Shown here piece by piece: positions 1 through 6,215 of a stretch of 8,381 nucleotides of DNA (position 1 is the first letter of the stretch; each line of letters opens with the position of its first letter). This DNA is from Nitrospira sp. GTDB taxonomy: Bacteria > Nitrospirota > Thermodesulfovibrionia > Thermodesulfovibrionales > SM23-35. The position numbers and the translations under genes are program-made. The stretch is from the NCBI GenBank assembly GCA_016873595.1, contig VGWZ01000080.1:1-8381 (forward strand), written 5' to 3'. The notes below the pieces were generated by a model, which saw nothing but the letters and a program-made list of their open reading frames with translations, did no database searches and was not told the origin of the DNA.

Positions 1-54
1 GCTAAGCGGTTAACACTATATTTCTGAGAAAAACCTTCAATTAGATTATTTTTG

Positions 55-81
55 TGTTCCCTGCTTAAAGCCTGCAGGGAC
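55..81. repeat. Small GC-rich hairpin of unknown role
   Basis: CCCTGC (59-64) pairs with GCAGGG (74-79) around a nine-base loop. The flanking TGT and ACA extend the stem across one bulged T. No U-tract follows on either strand, so it is not a convincing intrinsic terminator. It may be the end of an upstream transcript or a repeat remnant. Confidence 0.35.
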
Positions 82-177
82 AAATGCGATTAATAATATC
101 GGATGTAATGCCTGTATATAAGGTGCCATTTCGTTTGTTACAAAGGATATAAACATAAAATTTCTTCATTCAACATC

Positions 178-211
178 TCTGGATTCCAGCTTTCGCAGGT
201 ATAAATGACGA
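178..211 (-). repeat. Degenerate copy of the GTCATTCC-type palindromic repeat
   Basis: CTGGATTCCAGCTTTCGC, followed a few bases later by AATGACG, matches the reverse orientation of the palindromic repeat found intact at 5991-6019, with several substitutions and a short insertion. The stem symmetry is largely lost, so this looks like an old, decaying copy. Confidence 0.5.
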
Positions 212-261
212 AACTTAATGTATCACTTTTCCATCAAAGAAACAAGTGGTCAGCTTAACAT

Positions 262-302
262 GTGCAATAATGATTTTTACAAATAGTGCAATTATGATTA
301 TT
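262..302 (+). repeat. Pair of imperfect 17-bp direct repeats upstream of the folE promoter
   Basis: GTGCAATAATGATTTTT at 262-278 and GTGCAATTATGATTATT at 286-302 agree at 15 of 17 positions, with starts 24 bp apart. They end 24 bp before the predicted -35 box of folE, a position where an activator could bind two sites. AT-rich low complexity explains some of the similarity, so a regulatory role is inference. Confidence 0.4.
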
Positions 303-326
303 CCGTAACAGCGAATTGTCTTAGTT

Positions 327-356
327 TTGACATAGAATCATAGCGGATGATACAAT
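327..356 (+). promoter_or_regulatory. Sigma70-type promoter for folE-folD
   Basis: A perfect TTGACA -35 box (327-332) is followed after 18 bp by TACAAT (351-356), which matches the -10 consensus at five of six positions. Transcription would start near 363, giving a leader of about 28 bases before the folE ATG. This is the best promoter match I found in the window. Confidence 0.65.
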
Positions 357-390
357 TAAAGAAATCGAATTTAAAGAGCAATCACATTAT

Positions 391-954
391 ATGGATTTAA
401 AAAAGATAGAAAAGGGTGTCAGGCTCATACTTGAAGGCATTGGTGAGGATCCTGAGAGGTCAGGCCTCAAGGAAACGCCAGAACGCGTTGCAAAAATGTA
501 TGAGGAGATATTTGCGGGTCTCAAGACACCTACTGAAGAAATACTTAAGCCTATCGAGGGTGAAAGTCATGACGAGATGGTTTTGTTGAAAGATATTCCG
601 TTTTATTCAATATGCGAGCATCATCTGCTTCCATTTATCGGTAAAGCCCACGTTGCATATATACCGTCAGAAGGGAATATCGTCGGATTGGGTGAGCTTG
701 CAAAGGCAGTTGAGATTCTTGCTAAAAGGCCACAGGTGCAGGAGCGTTTGACAACACAACTCGCTGACCTGATAATGCAAAGGCTTAAACCCAAAGGCGC
801 AATGGTAATTATTGATGCAGAACATCTCTGTATGAGTATGAGGGGCATAAAGAAACCTGGTACAAGGACAGTTACATCAGCAGTCAGGGGAATATTCAGG
901 ACAAAACAGTCTACAAGGGAAGAATTGCTTGAATTAATTAAAAAAAGGGAGTAA
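391..954 (+). CDS. folE: GTP cyclohydrolase I (type I, FolE)
   Basis: This cytosolic enzyme converts GTP to 7,8-dihydroneopterin triphosphate, the first step of pterin and folate synthesis. At 187 residues it has the usual length of a type I enzyme. The zinc ligands are present: Cys75 and His78 in CEHH (75-78), and Cys147 in the EHLCMSMRG segment. The C-terminal core reads KKPGTRTVTSAVRG. The ATG at 391 gives the N-terminus expected of the family. Its ribosome binding site is weak (AAAGAG, 12 bases upstream), and an in-frame TGA at 328-330 limits upstream extension. It lies 16 bp before folD, so the two are probably co-transcribed. Next to folD and metVF, its product most likely feeds tetrahydrofolate for one-carbon metabolism, although the same reaction can start other pterin pathways. 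Confidence 0.97.
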   Translation: MDLKKIEKGVRLILEGIGEDPERSGLKETPERVAKMYEEIFAGLKTPTEEILKPIEGESHDEMVLLKDIPFYSICEHHLLPFIGKAHVAYIPSEGNIVGLGELAKAVEILAKRPQVQERLTTQLADLIMQRLKPKGAMVIIDAEHLCMSMRGIKKPGTRTVTSAVRGIFRTKQSTREELLELIKKRE

Positions 955-970
955 TAAAGTAGGAGGAACT

Positions 971-1843
971 ATGGCAGCAATGATAATTAAAGGTTCTGAG
1001 ATATCGAAGCAGATTAAGGAAGAACTGAAACTTGAAATAACAGAATTAAAGAAAAAATATAATGTTATTCCAGGGCTGGCTACAATCCTTATAGGTGAAG
1101 ATGAGGCTTCCAAAGTTTATGTTGGTGCAAAGGAAAAGGCATGTAAAGAATTAGGTATATATTCTGAGCGTATTGACCTTCCAGTAAATACAACTGAGGC
1201 AGAACTCTTGGCCCACATTGAAAGACTCAATAAGGACAGCAAGATTCATGGAATACTCGTGCAACTGCCTCTACCAAAGCATATTAATGAAGCAAATGTC
1301 ATAGATGCTATTGATCCTAAGAAAGATGTTGATGCATTCCATCCAGTAAATGTCGGTAAATTAATACTCGGAGTGCCTGATTTTCTCCCCTGTACGCCGC
1401 ATGGCATACAAGAACTCTTAATCAGGAGTGGAATAGAAACAAACGGTGCTGAGGTTGTTGTTGTGGGAAGGAGCAATATCGTAGGGAAACCTATTGCTAA
1501 CATGTTGATACAGAAAAATAAAAAAGGGGCAAATGCTACTGTTACCATCTGTCATACCGGTACAAAAGACCTTGCTTCTCATACGAAACGGGCGGATATC
1601 CTGATTGTAGCTGCCGGGAGACCAAAAGCAATTACTGCAGATATGGTGAAAGATGGTGTGGTAGTGATTGATGTTGGAGTAAACAGGCTCGAAACAGGCT
1701 TAGTGGGAGATGTAGATTTTGAAACTATTAAAGAAAAGGCTAAGGCAATAACCCCTGTGCCAGGAGGTGTTGGACCAATGACAATAGTGATGCTGATGAA
1801 AAACACAGTTCAATCCGCAAAGATGCATGCAGGAATAAGCTAA
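971..1843 (+). CDS. folD: Bifunctional methylenetetrahydrofolate dehydrogenase / methenyltetrahydrofolate cyclohydrolase (FolD)
   Basis: FolD interconverts 10-formyl-, 5,10-methenyl- and 5,10-methylene-tetrahydrofolate in the cytosol, using NAD(P)(H) for the dehydrogenase step. The 290-residue protein is of normal length. The catalytic Lys54 sits in YVGAKEKACKELGI (50-63, motif YxxxK). The folate-site signature KDVDAFHP is at 118-125. The nucleotide-binding signature GRSNIVGKP is at 166-174, and the terminal PVPGGVGPMT motif at 262-271. The start at 971 follows AGGAGG (961-966) by four bases. A second in-frame ATG at 980 is 13 bases from that site and is less likely. In a Wood-Ljungdahl setting FolD supplies methylene-tetrahydrofolate, the substrate of the MetVF enzyme encoded about 2.5 kb downstream. 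No clear terminator follows, so read-through into the hydrogenase operon is possible. Confidence 0.97.
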   Translation: MAAMIIKGSEISKQIKEELKLEITELKKKYNVIPGLATILIGEDEASKVYVGAKEKACKELGIYSERIDLPVNTTEAELLAHIERLNKDSKIHGILVQLPLPKHINEANVIDAIDPKKDVDAFHPVNVGKLILGVPDFLPCTPHGIQELLIRSGIETNGAEVVVVGRSNIVGKPIANMLIQKNKKGANATVTICHTGTKDLASHTKRADILIVAAGRPKAITADMVKDGVVVIDVGVNRLETGLVGDVDFETIKEKAKAITPVPGGVGPMTIVMLMKNTVQSAKMHAGIS

Positions 1844-1936
1844 AACCAAGGAAAGTTTGATTGAAGAATATAGATGGAGCTGCAAAAGAGCAGTGTATGA
1901 AAAGAAAGGAAAAGGAAAAAATACTATTATTACTTT

Positions 1937-1974
1937 TATAATGGAATTTGACACTAAGATAATTTAAATAAAAT
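1937..1974 (+). promoter_or_regulatory. Candidate promoter elements ahead of the hydrogenase-metVF operon
   Basis: Two imperfect candidates lie in the 147-bp gap. A perfect TATAAT at 1937-1942 lacks a good -35 box. A perfect TTGACA at 1948-1953 is paired with TAAAAT at 1969-1974 over a short 15-bp spacer, and would start transcription almost on top of the ribosome binding site. The first would give a leader of about 40 bases. Neither is convincing by itself, and I saw no sigma54 -24/-12 element. Confidence 0.3.
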
Positions 1975-1990
1975 ACCAACAGGAGCTATC

Positions 1991-2878
1991 ATGGGAAACG
2001 TTGAAGAATATCCAATAATTTGGCTACAATGTGCTACCTGTACCGGATGCTCTGTTTCTATCTTGAATTCAGAAAGTCCAACCATCAAAAACATTCTTGT
2101 TGATGAAATTCTTCCCGGAAAACACCTTAACCTTCGATTCCATCCAACCATAATGGCTGGAGCAGGACAGGCGGTCATTGAGGAAATGGAGGAAACGAAA
2201 CAACGCAAAAGCGGAAGTTATATCTTGATGATCGAAGGAGCCATACCCACAATTGAGGACGGAAATTATGGGTGCATTGGAGAAAAGGATGAAAAGCCGA
2301 TAACTATGCTTTCAGCGGTCGAATCCCTCGGAAAGGAAGCTCTGGCAGTCATTGCCTTAGGTACATGTGCTGCTTTTGGTGGAATAGCCGCAGCTCATCG
2401 TAATCCTGGCAAATGTGTAGGTGTAGATAAATTATTCAAATCTCTTTCCATCATTACGCCTTTAATAAATATACCGGGCTGTCCTCCCCATCCCGACTGG
2501 CTGGTTGGCACTGTAGCCAGCTTCCTTTTAAATGGACTGCCAAAGGAGGAGGATTTAGATGAATATAGACGCCCTAAAGCCTTCTATGGAAGATTGATCC
2601 ACGAAAGATGTCCCCGCAGGGCCGACTTTGATGAAGGAAAATTTGCAAAAAATTTCAATAAGCCCGGCTGTTTATACGAATTGGGATGCAAAGGGCCGGT
2701 AGCTTATGCTGATTGCCCGTTGAGACTCTGGAATGGCGGGGTCAACTGGTGTATCAACGCGGGCTCTCCCTGCATAGGTTGCTGTGAATTTGGATTTCCT
2801 GATGTAGTTTCTCCGTTATATCAGAAAATGGATGTGGAGGCCCTGCCGATTGTTGGAAGGAGGATAGAAATTGAATAA
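1991..2878 (+). CDS. [NiFe] hydrogenase small (electron-transfer) subunit, cytosolic type
   Basis: This subunit carries the iron-sulfur chain that moves electrons between the NiFe site of the large subunit and an outside partner. By comparison with the family, the ligands are: proximal cluster Cys17, Cys20, Cys126, Cys164 (CTGC, GTCA, GCPPHPDW); distal cluster His204, Cys207, Cys227, Cys233 (HERCPRR, GCLYELGCKGP); medial cluster Cys242, Cys261, Cys264. Cys254 (NWC) stands where [3Fe-4S] enzymes have Pro, so the medial cluster is predicted to be [4Fe-4S]. There is no twin-arginine signal and no C-terminal membrane helix; only 13 residues precede the first Cys, so the protein should stay in the cytosol. 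AGGAG at 1981-1985 supports the start. The three-cluster layout fits group 1 or 2 enzymes; I cannot assign the subgroup without a phylogeny. No hyp maturation genes lie in the window. Confidence 0.93.
   Translation: MGNVEEYPIIWLQCATCTGCSVSILNSESPTIKNILVDEILPGKHLNLRFHPTIMAGAGQAVIEEMEETKQRKSGSYILMIEGAIPTIEDGNYGCIGEKDEKPITMLSAVESLGKEALAVIALGTCAAFGGIAAAHRNPGKCVGVDKLFKSLSIITPLINIPGCPPHPDWLVGTVASFLLNGLPKEEDLDEYRRPKAFYGRLIHERCPRRADFDEGKFAKNFNKPGCLYELGCKGPVAYADCPLRLWNGGVNWCINAGSPCIGCCEFGFPDVVSPLYQKMDVEALPIVGRRIEIE
2857..2863 (+). promoter_or_regulatory. Ribosome binding site that fixes the TTG start of the large subunit
   Basis: AAGGAGG lies inside the end of the small-subunit gene, seven bases before TTG at 2871. 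It is a near-perfect Shine-Dalgarno sequence and justifies the non-ATG start, which gives the expected N-terminus MNKIIIDPVTRIEGH. Confidence 0.8.
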
Positions 2879-4376
2879 GATTATTATAGATCCAGTCACT
2901 CGCATCGAAGGACACCTGAAGATTGAAGTATCGGTAGAAAATGGAGAAGTAAAAGATGCTAAAAGTTCAGGAATGCTTTTTCGCGGGATAGAGTTCATTC
3001 TTCAGGGCAGGGATCCTCGAGATGCTCAAATGTTGACCGAACGCATATGTGGTGTATGCCCCACAAGCCATTCTATAGCTGCAGCCTTAAATTTAGATAG
3101 TGCCTTTGGTATATCTGACAAGATACCGGATAATGGAAGGATTATGCGTAATTTAATTTTGGGAGCTGCTCACATAGCTGACCATATTCTGCATTTTTAT
3201 CACCTATCTGCCCTTGATTATTTAGATATAACAAAAGTAGCCAGTTATGATGGGTCGGATGCTGTTTTATCTTCCTTGAGAAACTTCGCAGAGCGTGGAA
3301 AATTAGGGCCATTTATCCCTCGATATGAGGGTGATTATCGTCTCTCAGATGAGATTACCCTGAATGTTATTGCCCATTATATAGAAGCTCTGACCATGAG
3401 GCGAAAGGCACAGAAGATGGTTTCAATCTTTGGTGGCAAAATGCCCCATAATATGGGCGTCATACCAGGGGGTGTTACTATGGTGCCCACTACGGATAAA
3501 ATAATTTCCTTCATCTGGAGGTTAAACGAACTCAGGGATTTCATTAATACGATTTACTTACCTGATGTTTTAGCTATTGCTGAGGCATATAGCGATTATT
3601 TTGAGATAGGGGTCGGCTGTAGAAATTTACTTTCTTATGGGAGTTATGACTTAGATGGTAAGGAATCAGACCTTACCAAGAGACAAAGGCTGTTTAAACA
3701 GGGAACTGTTTCTATAGACCTTAATTTCAATAAGCTTGACATAACTCAAATCTCCGAGGAGGTAAAATATTCATGGTATGAATCAGGCTCGGCCGAGACA
3801 GAGCCAAAATTTGGGAAAGAAGGTGCTTATTCCTGGATAAAGGCCCCTCGTTATGGGGGCAAGGTTTATGAGGTTGGACCTCTTGCCAGGATGATGACCA
3901 ACTACGTCAATGGTGATCCGAGGATAAAGGAGCTGGCAGATCCCATTCTTTCTCGGTTTAAAGCAGAACCAAAGAACCTCTTTTCAGTTCTGGGCAGACA
4001 CATCGCACGGGCTGTGGAAACGAAATATATTGCTGATTCTATGCAAGACTGGCTGCTCCAGCTCAAGCCCGGCGAATCTTCATATGTTGATTATATTATT
4101 CCTGATGATTCTATAGGTGTCGGGTTGATTGAAGCAGCGAGAGGGGCATTAGGACATTGGATAGAGATAAAGGATAAAAAGATCGCAAATTATCAATGTG
4201 TGGTGCCAAGTACCTGGAACCTTTCACCCCGTGATGACAGTGGACAACCAGGACCTGTGGAACAGGCACTTATAGGGACGAAGATAAAAGATGAGTCCAA
4301 TCCCTTTGAGGTAGTGCGAATAGTGCGATCATTTGATCCTTGTATAGCCTGTGCTGTACATTGTATAAAAATGTAA
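2871..4376 (+). CDS. [NiFe] hydrogenase large (catalytic) subunit with very short C-terminal tail
   Basis: This subunit holds the Ni-Fe(CN)2CO centre that splits or forms H2. The four metal-binding cysteines are present: Cys60 and Cys63 in RICGVCPTSHS near the N-terminus, and Cys491 and Cys494 in DPCIACAVH at the C-terminus. Glu13 in RIEGH matches the conserved proton-path glutamate. The central segment GGKMPHNMGVIPGGVT is also family-typical. At 501 residues it is shorter than most periplasmic group 1 subunits, which are about 550-600. The odd point is the end: His497 is followed only by CIKM and the stop, whereas most large subunits carry a cleavable extension of about 15 residues. The gene starts with TTG, overlaps the small-subunit gene by 8 bp and is followed by metV after 24 bp, so the operon is tight. 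An active enzyme is likely; whether it is metabolic or sensory is open. Confidence 0.95.
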   Translation: MNKIIIDPVTRIEGHLKIEVSVENGEVKDAKSSGMLFRGIEFILQGRDPRDAQMLTERICGVCPTSHSIAAALNLDSAFGISDKIPDNGRIMRNLILGAAHIADHILHFYHLSALDYLDITKVASYDGSDAVLSSLRNFAERGKLGPFIPRYEGDYRLSDEITLNVIAHYIEALTMRRKAQKMVSIFGGKMPHNMGVIPGGVTMVPTTDKIISFIWRLNELRDFINTIYLPDVLAIAEAYSDYFEIGVGCRNLLSYGSYDLDGKESDLTKRQRLFKQGTVSIDLNFNKLDITQISEEVKYSWYESGSAETEPKFGKEGAYSWIKAPRYGGKVYEVGPLARMMTNYVNGDPRIKELADPILSRFKAEPKNLFSVLGRHIARAVETKYIADSMQDWLLQLKPGESSYVDYIIPDDSIGVGLIEAARGALGHWIEIKDKKIANYQCVVPSTWNLSPRDDSGQPGPVEQALIGTKIKDESNPFEVVRIVRSFDPCIACAVHCIKM

Positions 4377-4400
4377 TCTTAAAGAAGGTGGTAATTTAGA

Positions 4401-5042
4401 ATGCTTATCTCAGAACAGAAGCCTTTTGAAGAAATATTGGATTACGTAACCAAAGACAGGGTTATTTTTTTGATAGGTTGCAAAGGTTGTGCAGATGGGT
4501 GTGAAAGCGGAGGTGAGAGGCAGGTTCTGGAGATTAAAAAGAGGCTGGAAGAAGAGGGCAAGGCTATCAGTGGATTCTCCCTCATTGATATGGTATGCAA
4601 TGAGGCATTAACCAGAATGAAACTGGCAGCCTATGCCGAGGCTATTGAATCTGCTGACTCTGTTCTGGTTATGACTTGCGGTGCAGGGATTCAGACAGTA
4701 GCCTCTTCTACTCATAAGGTAATTCATCCTGGCTGCAATACCATTTCTTCTGGCCATGCTGAGTGGAAGCAGGCTGAAAGATGTATGGAGTGCGGTGATT
4801 GTGTTCTGGAGTTTACCGGAGGTATCTGCCCGATAGCCAGATGTGCTAAAGGCTTGCTTAACGGCCCATGCGGTGGGTCTCAAGGCGGTAAATGTGAGAT
4901 TTCGCCCAACTTGCCCTGCGCCTGGCAGCTCATTATTGAGCGCCATTCTAAAATTGGATCTCTTCATATGCTGGAGGAGATTATACTTCCTAAAAACTGG
5001 GACCCAAGCTTAAAAGATGGGTCACCAACTCAAAGGGGTTAA
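4401..5042 (+). CDS. metV: Methylenetetrahydrofolate reductase partner subunit MetV (MTHFR C-terminal domain family)
   Basis: MetV is the small, cysteine-rich partner of MetF in the split methylenetetrahydrofolate reductase of acetogens and related anaerobes, where it binds Fe-S clusters and is thought to pass electrons to the MetF flavin. The protein has 213 residues with 14 cysteines. An N-terminal set lies in IGCKGCADGC (26-34), followed by Cys66 and Cys93 (TCGAGIQT) and HPGC (109-112). A dense C-terminal cluster runs from CMECGDC (128-134) through GICPIARC (141-148) and GPCGG (155-159) to Cys165 and Cys173. The C-terminal GGICPIARCAKGLLNGPCGG region is the family signature. AAGGTGG about nine bases upstream supports the start. 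The gene sits between the hydrogenase large subunit and metF, with 6 bp separating it from metF. The context makes it the most plausible electron entry point for the reductase, but direct contact with the hydrogenase is inference. Confidence 0.9.
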   Translation: MLISEQKPFEEILDYVTKDRVIFLIGCKGCADGCESGGERQVLEIKKRLEEEGKAISGFSLIDMVCNEALTRMKLAAYAEAIESADSVLVMTCGAGIQTVASSTHKVIHPGCNTISSGHAEWKQAERCMECGDCVLEFTGGICPIARCAKGLLNGPCGGSQGGKCEISPNLPCAWQLIIERHSKIGSLHMLEEIILPKNWDPSLKDGSPTQRG

Positions 5043-5048
5043 TGTATT

Positions 5049-5966
5049 ATGAAAGCAGGAAGCAATTTAGAAAAGGTTCTGGAAGGAGGATATTTCGCAG
5101 TAACTGCAGAAGTGGGTCCTCCGAAAGGTACCTCTACAGCAGTCATTCAAAGGAAAGGGGAACTTCTCAAATTTTATTGTGATGCTATGAACGTAACAGA
5201 CAATCAGACAGCCATCGTCCGTATGTCAAGTTGGAGCGGCTGTATCCTCCTAAAGGAGATGGGGATTGACCCCGTAATGCAGATGGTGGTCAGAGACCGA
5301 AATCGGATCGCTATCCAAAGTGACATCCTGGGTGCAGCTGCCTTAGGAATTCGAAATGTACTCTGTCTTTCTGGTGACCATCAAAGATTTGGCAATCATC
5401 CGACGGCTAAAGGCGTCTATGATATTGATTCTATTCAGCTTGTTCAGACTCTTAAGACCATGAGAGATGAAAAAAAATTTCTGTGCGGCGAGGGAATCTC
5501 TGGCGAAGTTCAGCTGTTTATTGGGGCGGTTGAAAATCCATTTGCTGATCCCTTTGAGTACAGGGTCATGAGACTGGCCAAAAAGGTAAGGGCTGGTGCA
5601 GACTTCATTCAAACCCAGGCTGTCTTTGATGTTGGTAAGTTTACCAAGTGGATGGAGATGGTGAGAGATCAGGGATTGGATAAACAGGTTCACATTCTTG
5701 CCGGTGTAATACCCATAAAGTCTGTAGGAATGGCGCGCTATCTGAGGGATAATGTCTCTGGAATTAGTGTACCGGATGAGATAGTAATCCGTATGGAGGA
5801 GGCCAGGGATGTCAAGGAAGAAGGGGTAAAGATAGCTCTGGAGATCATCGACCAACTCAAAGAGATAGATGGTGTCCATGGCATCCATATCATGGCTGTG
5901 GCCTGGGAAGATATAGTACCTGTTATTGTAGAAAGGGCTGGCTTACTATCAAGACCGATACTATAA
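5049..5966 (+). CDS. metF: Methylenetetrahydrofolate reductase catalytic subunit MetF
   Basis: MetF is a flavin-binding TIM-barrel enzyme that reduces 5,10-methylene- to 5-methyl-tetrahydrofolate, the last folate step of the methyl branch of the Wood-Ljungdahl pathway and also the methyl source for methionine. The 305 residues match the compact bacterial form. Visible family positions are Glu21 in TAEVGPPKG (19-27), NVTDNQ (48-53), the flavin-site Asp110 in CLSGD, and Gln188/Gln190 in GADFIQTQ. The C-terminal strand is GVHGIHIMA (275-283). AAAGGGG ten bases upstream supports the ATG start. It is the last gene of the hydrogenase-metVF group; palindromes follow directly after its stop. Without a NAD(P)H-binding subunit beside it, the physiological electron donor is not evident from the window. 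Confidence 0.95.
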   Translation: MKAGSNLEKVLEGGYFAVTAEVGPPKGTSTAVIQRKGELLKFYCDAMNVTDNQTAIVRMSSWSGCILLKEMGIDPVMQMVVRDRNRIAIQSDILGAAALGIRNVLCLSGDHQRFGNHPTAKGVYDIDSIQLVQTLKTMRDEKKFLCGEGISGEVQLFIGAVENPFADPFEYRVMRLAKKVRAGADFIQTQAVFDVGKFTKWMEMVRDQGLDKQVHILAGVIPIKSVGMARYLRDNVSGISVPDEIVIRMEEARDVKEEGVKIALEIIDQLKEIDGVHGIHIMAVAWEDIVPVIVERAGLLSRPIL

Positions 5967-5974
5967 TTAAAAAA

Positions 5975-6086
5975 TGTCATTCCTGCCCCTTTGTCATTCC
6001 CGCGAAAGCGGGAATCCAGGGGTAAACTCCAGCAGGAATCCAGAAAAAATAAAAACTCTGGATTCCGCATCAAGTGCGTAATGACG
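5975..6086. repeat. Cluster of nested GTCATTCC-type palindromic repeats
   Basis: At least three copies of one repeat family are packed here. An outer copy has arms ATTCCTGC (5979-5986) and GCAGGAAT (6032-6039). A complete copy sits inside it, with arms ATTCCCGC (5996-6003) and GCGGGAAT (6008-6015) closed by a GAAA loop. A third copy in the opposite orientation occupies 6057-6086, with the core CGCATCAAGTGCG. Because the copies face each other, GGAATCCAGA (6035-6044) and TCTGGATTCC (6057-6066) form a further perfect 10-bp stem. No U-tract follows, so transcript-end protection is more likely than intrinsic termination. Confidence 0.8.
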
Positions 6087-6092
6087 GTCTTC

Positions 6093-6114
6093 TTCCTGAG
6101 TTATTCAGGAATTT
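6093..6114 (+). terminator. Hairpin with short T-run, possible weak terminator
   Basis: TTCCTGA (6093-6099) and TCAGGAA (6105-6111) form a 7-bp perfect stem around GTTAT, followed by TTT. The stem is short and only moderately GC-rich and the T-run is short, so it could equally be an operator-like palindrome or part of the repeat cluster. Confidence 0.3.
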
Positions 6115-6116
6115 GA

Positions 6117-6141
6117 TACCTCGCAGTCCTGCTGCGTGGTA
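6117..6141. repeat. Imperfect palindrome of a second repeat type
   Basis: TACC-T-CGCAG (6117-6126) pairs with CTGCG-T-GGTA (6132-6141) around TCCTG, with one T-T mismatch. The sequence resembles a palindrome of the GATACC...CGCAG...CTGCG...GGTAG type that I associate with dispersed repeats in anaerobe genomes. That recollection is not verified here. Confidence 0.5.
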
Positions 6142-6205
6142 GTTCGTTAGTTTAGAGAGAGGTGATATTTAGGTATTGAGTTTTGGTATAAAAGAAGGTA
6201 TATTT

Positions 6206-6210
6206 GGAGG
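6206..6210 (+). promoter_or_regulatory. Ribosome binding site that decides the start of response regulator 1
   Basis: GGAGG ends five bases before ATG at 6216. The in-frame TTG at 6204 overlaps this site, and the GTG at 6213 is only two bases away, so both upstream alternatives are unlikely starts. Confidence 0.75.
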
Positions 6211-6215
6211 ATGTG

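Larger units (their letters stand above)
1..390. other. Non-coding leader region upstream of folE
   Basis: I find no credible gene in this stretch; the reading frames are short and carry no recognisable protein. It contains a GC-rich hairpin near 55-81, a decayed copy of the GTCATTCC-type palindromic repeat near 178-211, a pair of imperfect 17-bp direct repeats at 262-278 and 286-302, and a strong sigma70-like promoter at 327-356 that fits folE. The base composition is clearly AT-rich. Whatever gene precedes this region lies outside the window. Confidence 0.75.

Noticed and set aside
1889..1904. Small stem-loop in the gap after folD (GCTGC/GCAGT around 1879-1894)
   Set aside because: A five-pair stem with one G-T pair and no T-run is too weak to call a terminator.
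4608..4967. Open frame of 119 codons on the - strand inside metV
   Set aside because: It is the antisense shadow of a well-supported cysteine-rich gene and shows no domain of its own.
5343..5888. Open frame of 181 codons on the - strand inside metF
   Set aside because: It is fully contained in a clearly recognised gene on the other strand and has no recognisable motif.
5975..6141. CRISPR array
   Set aside because: The repeats are palindromes of unequal length, in both orientations and nested, with no regular spacers and no cas genes nearby.
6204..6215. TTG start four codons upstream for response regulator 1
   Set aside because: The TTG overlaps the GGAGG ribosome binding site; the ATG at 6216 with five-base spacing gives a normal receiver N-terminus.
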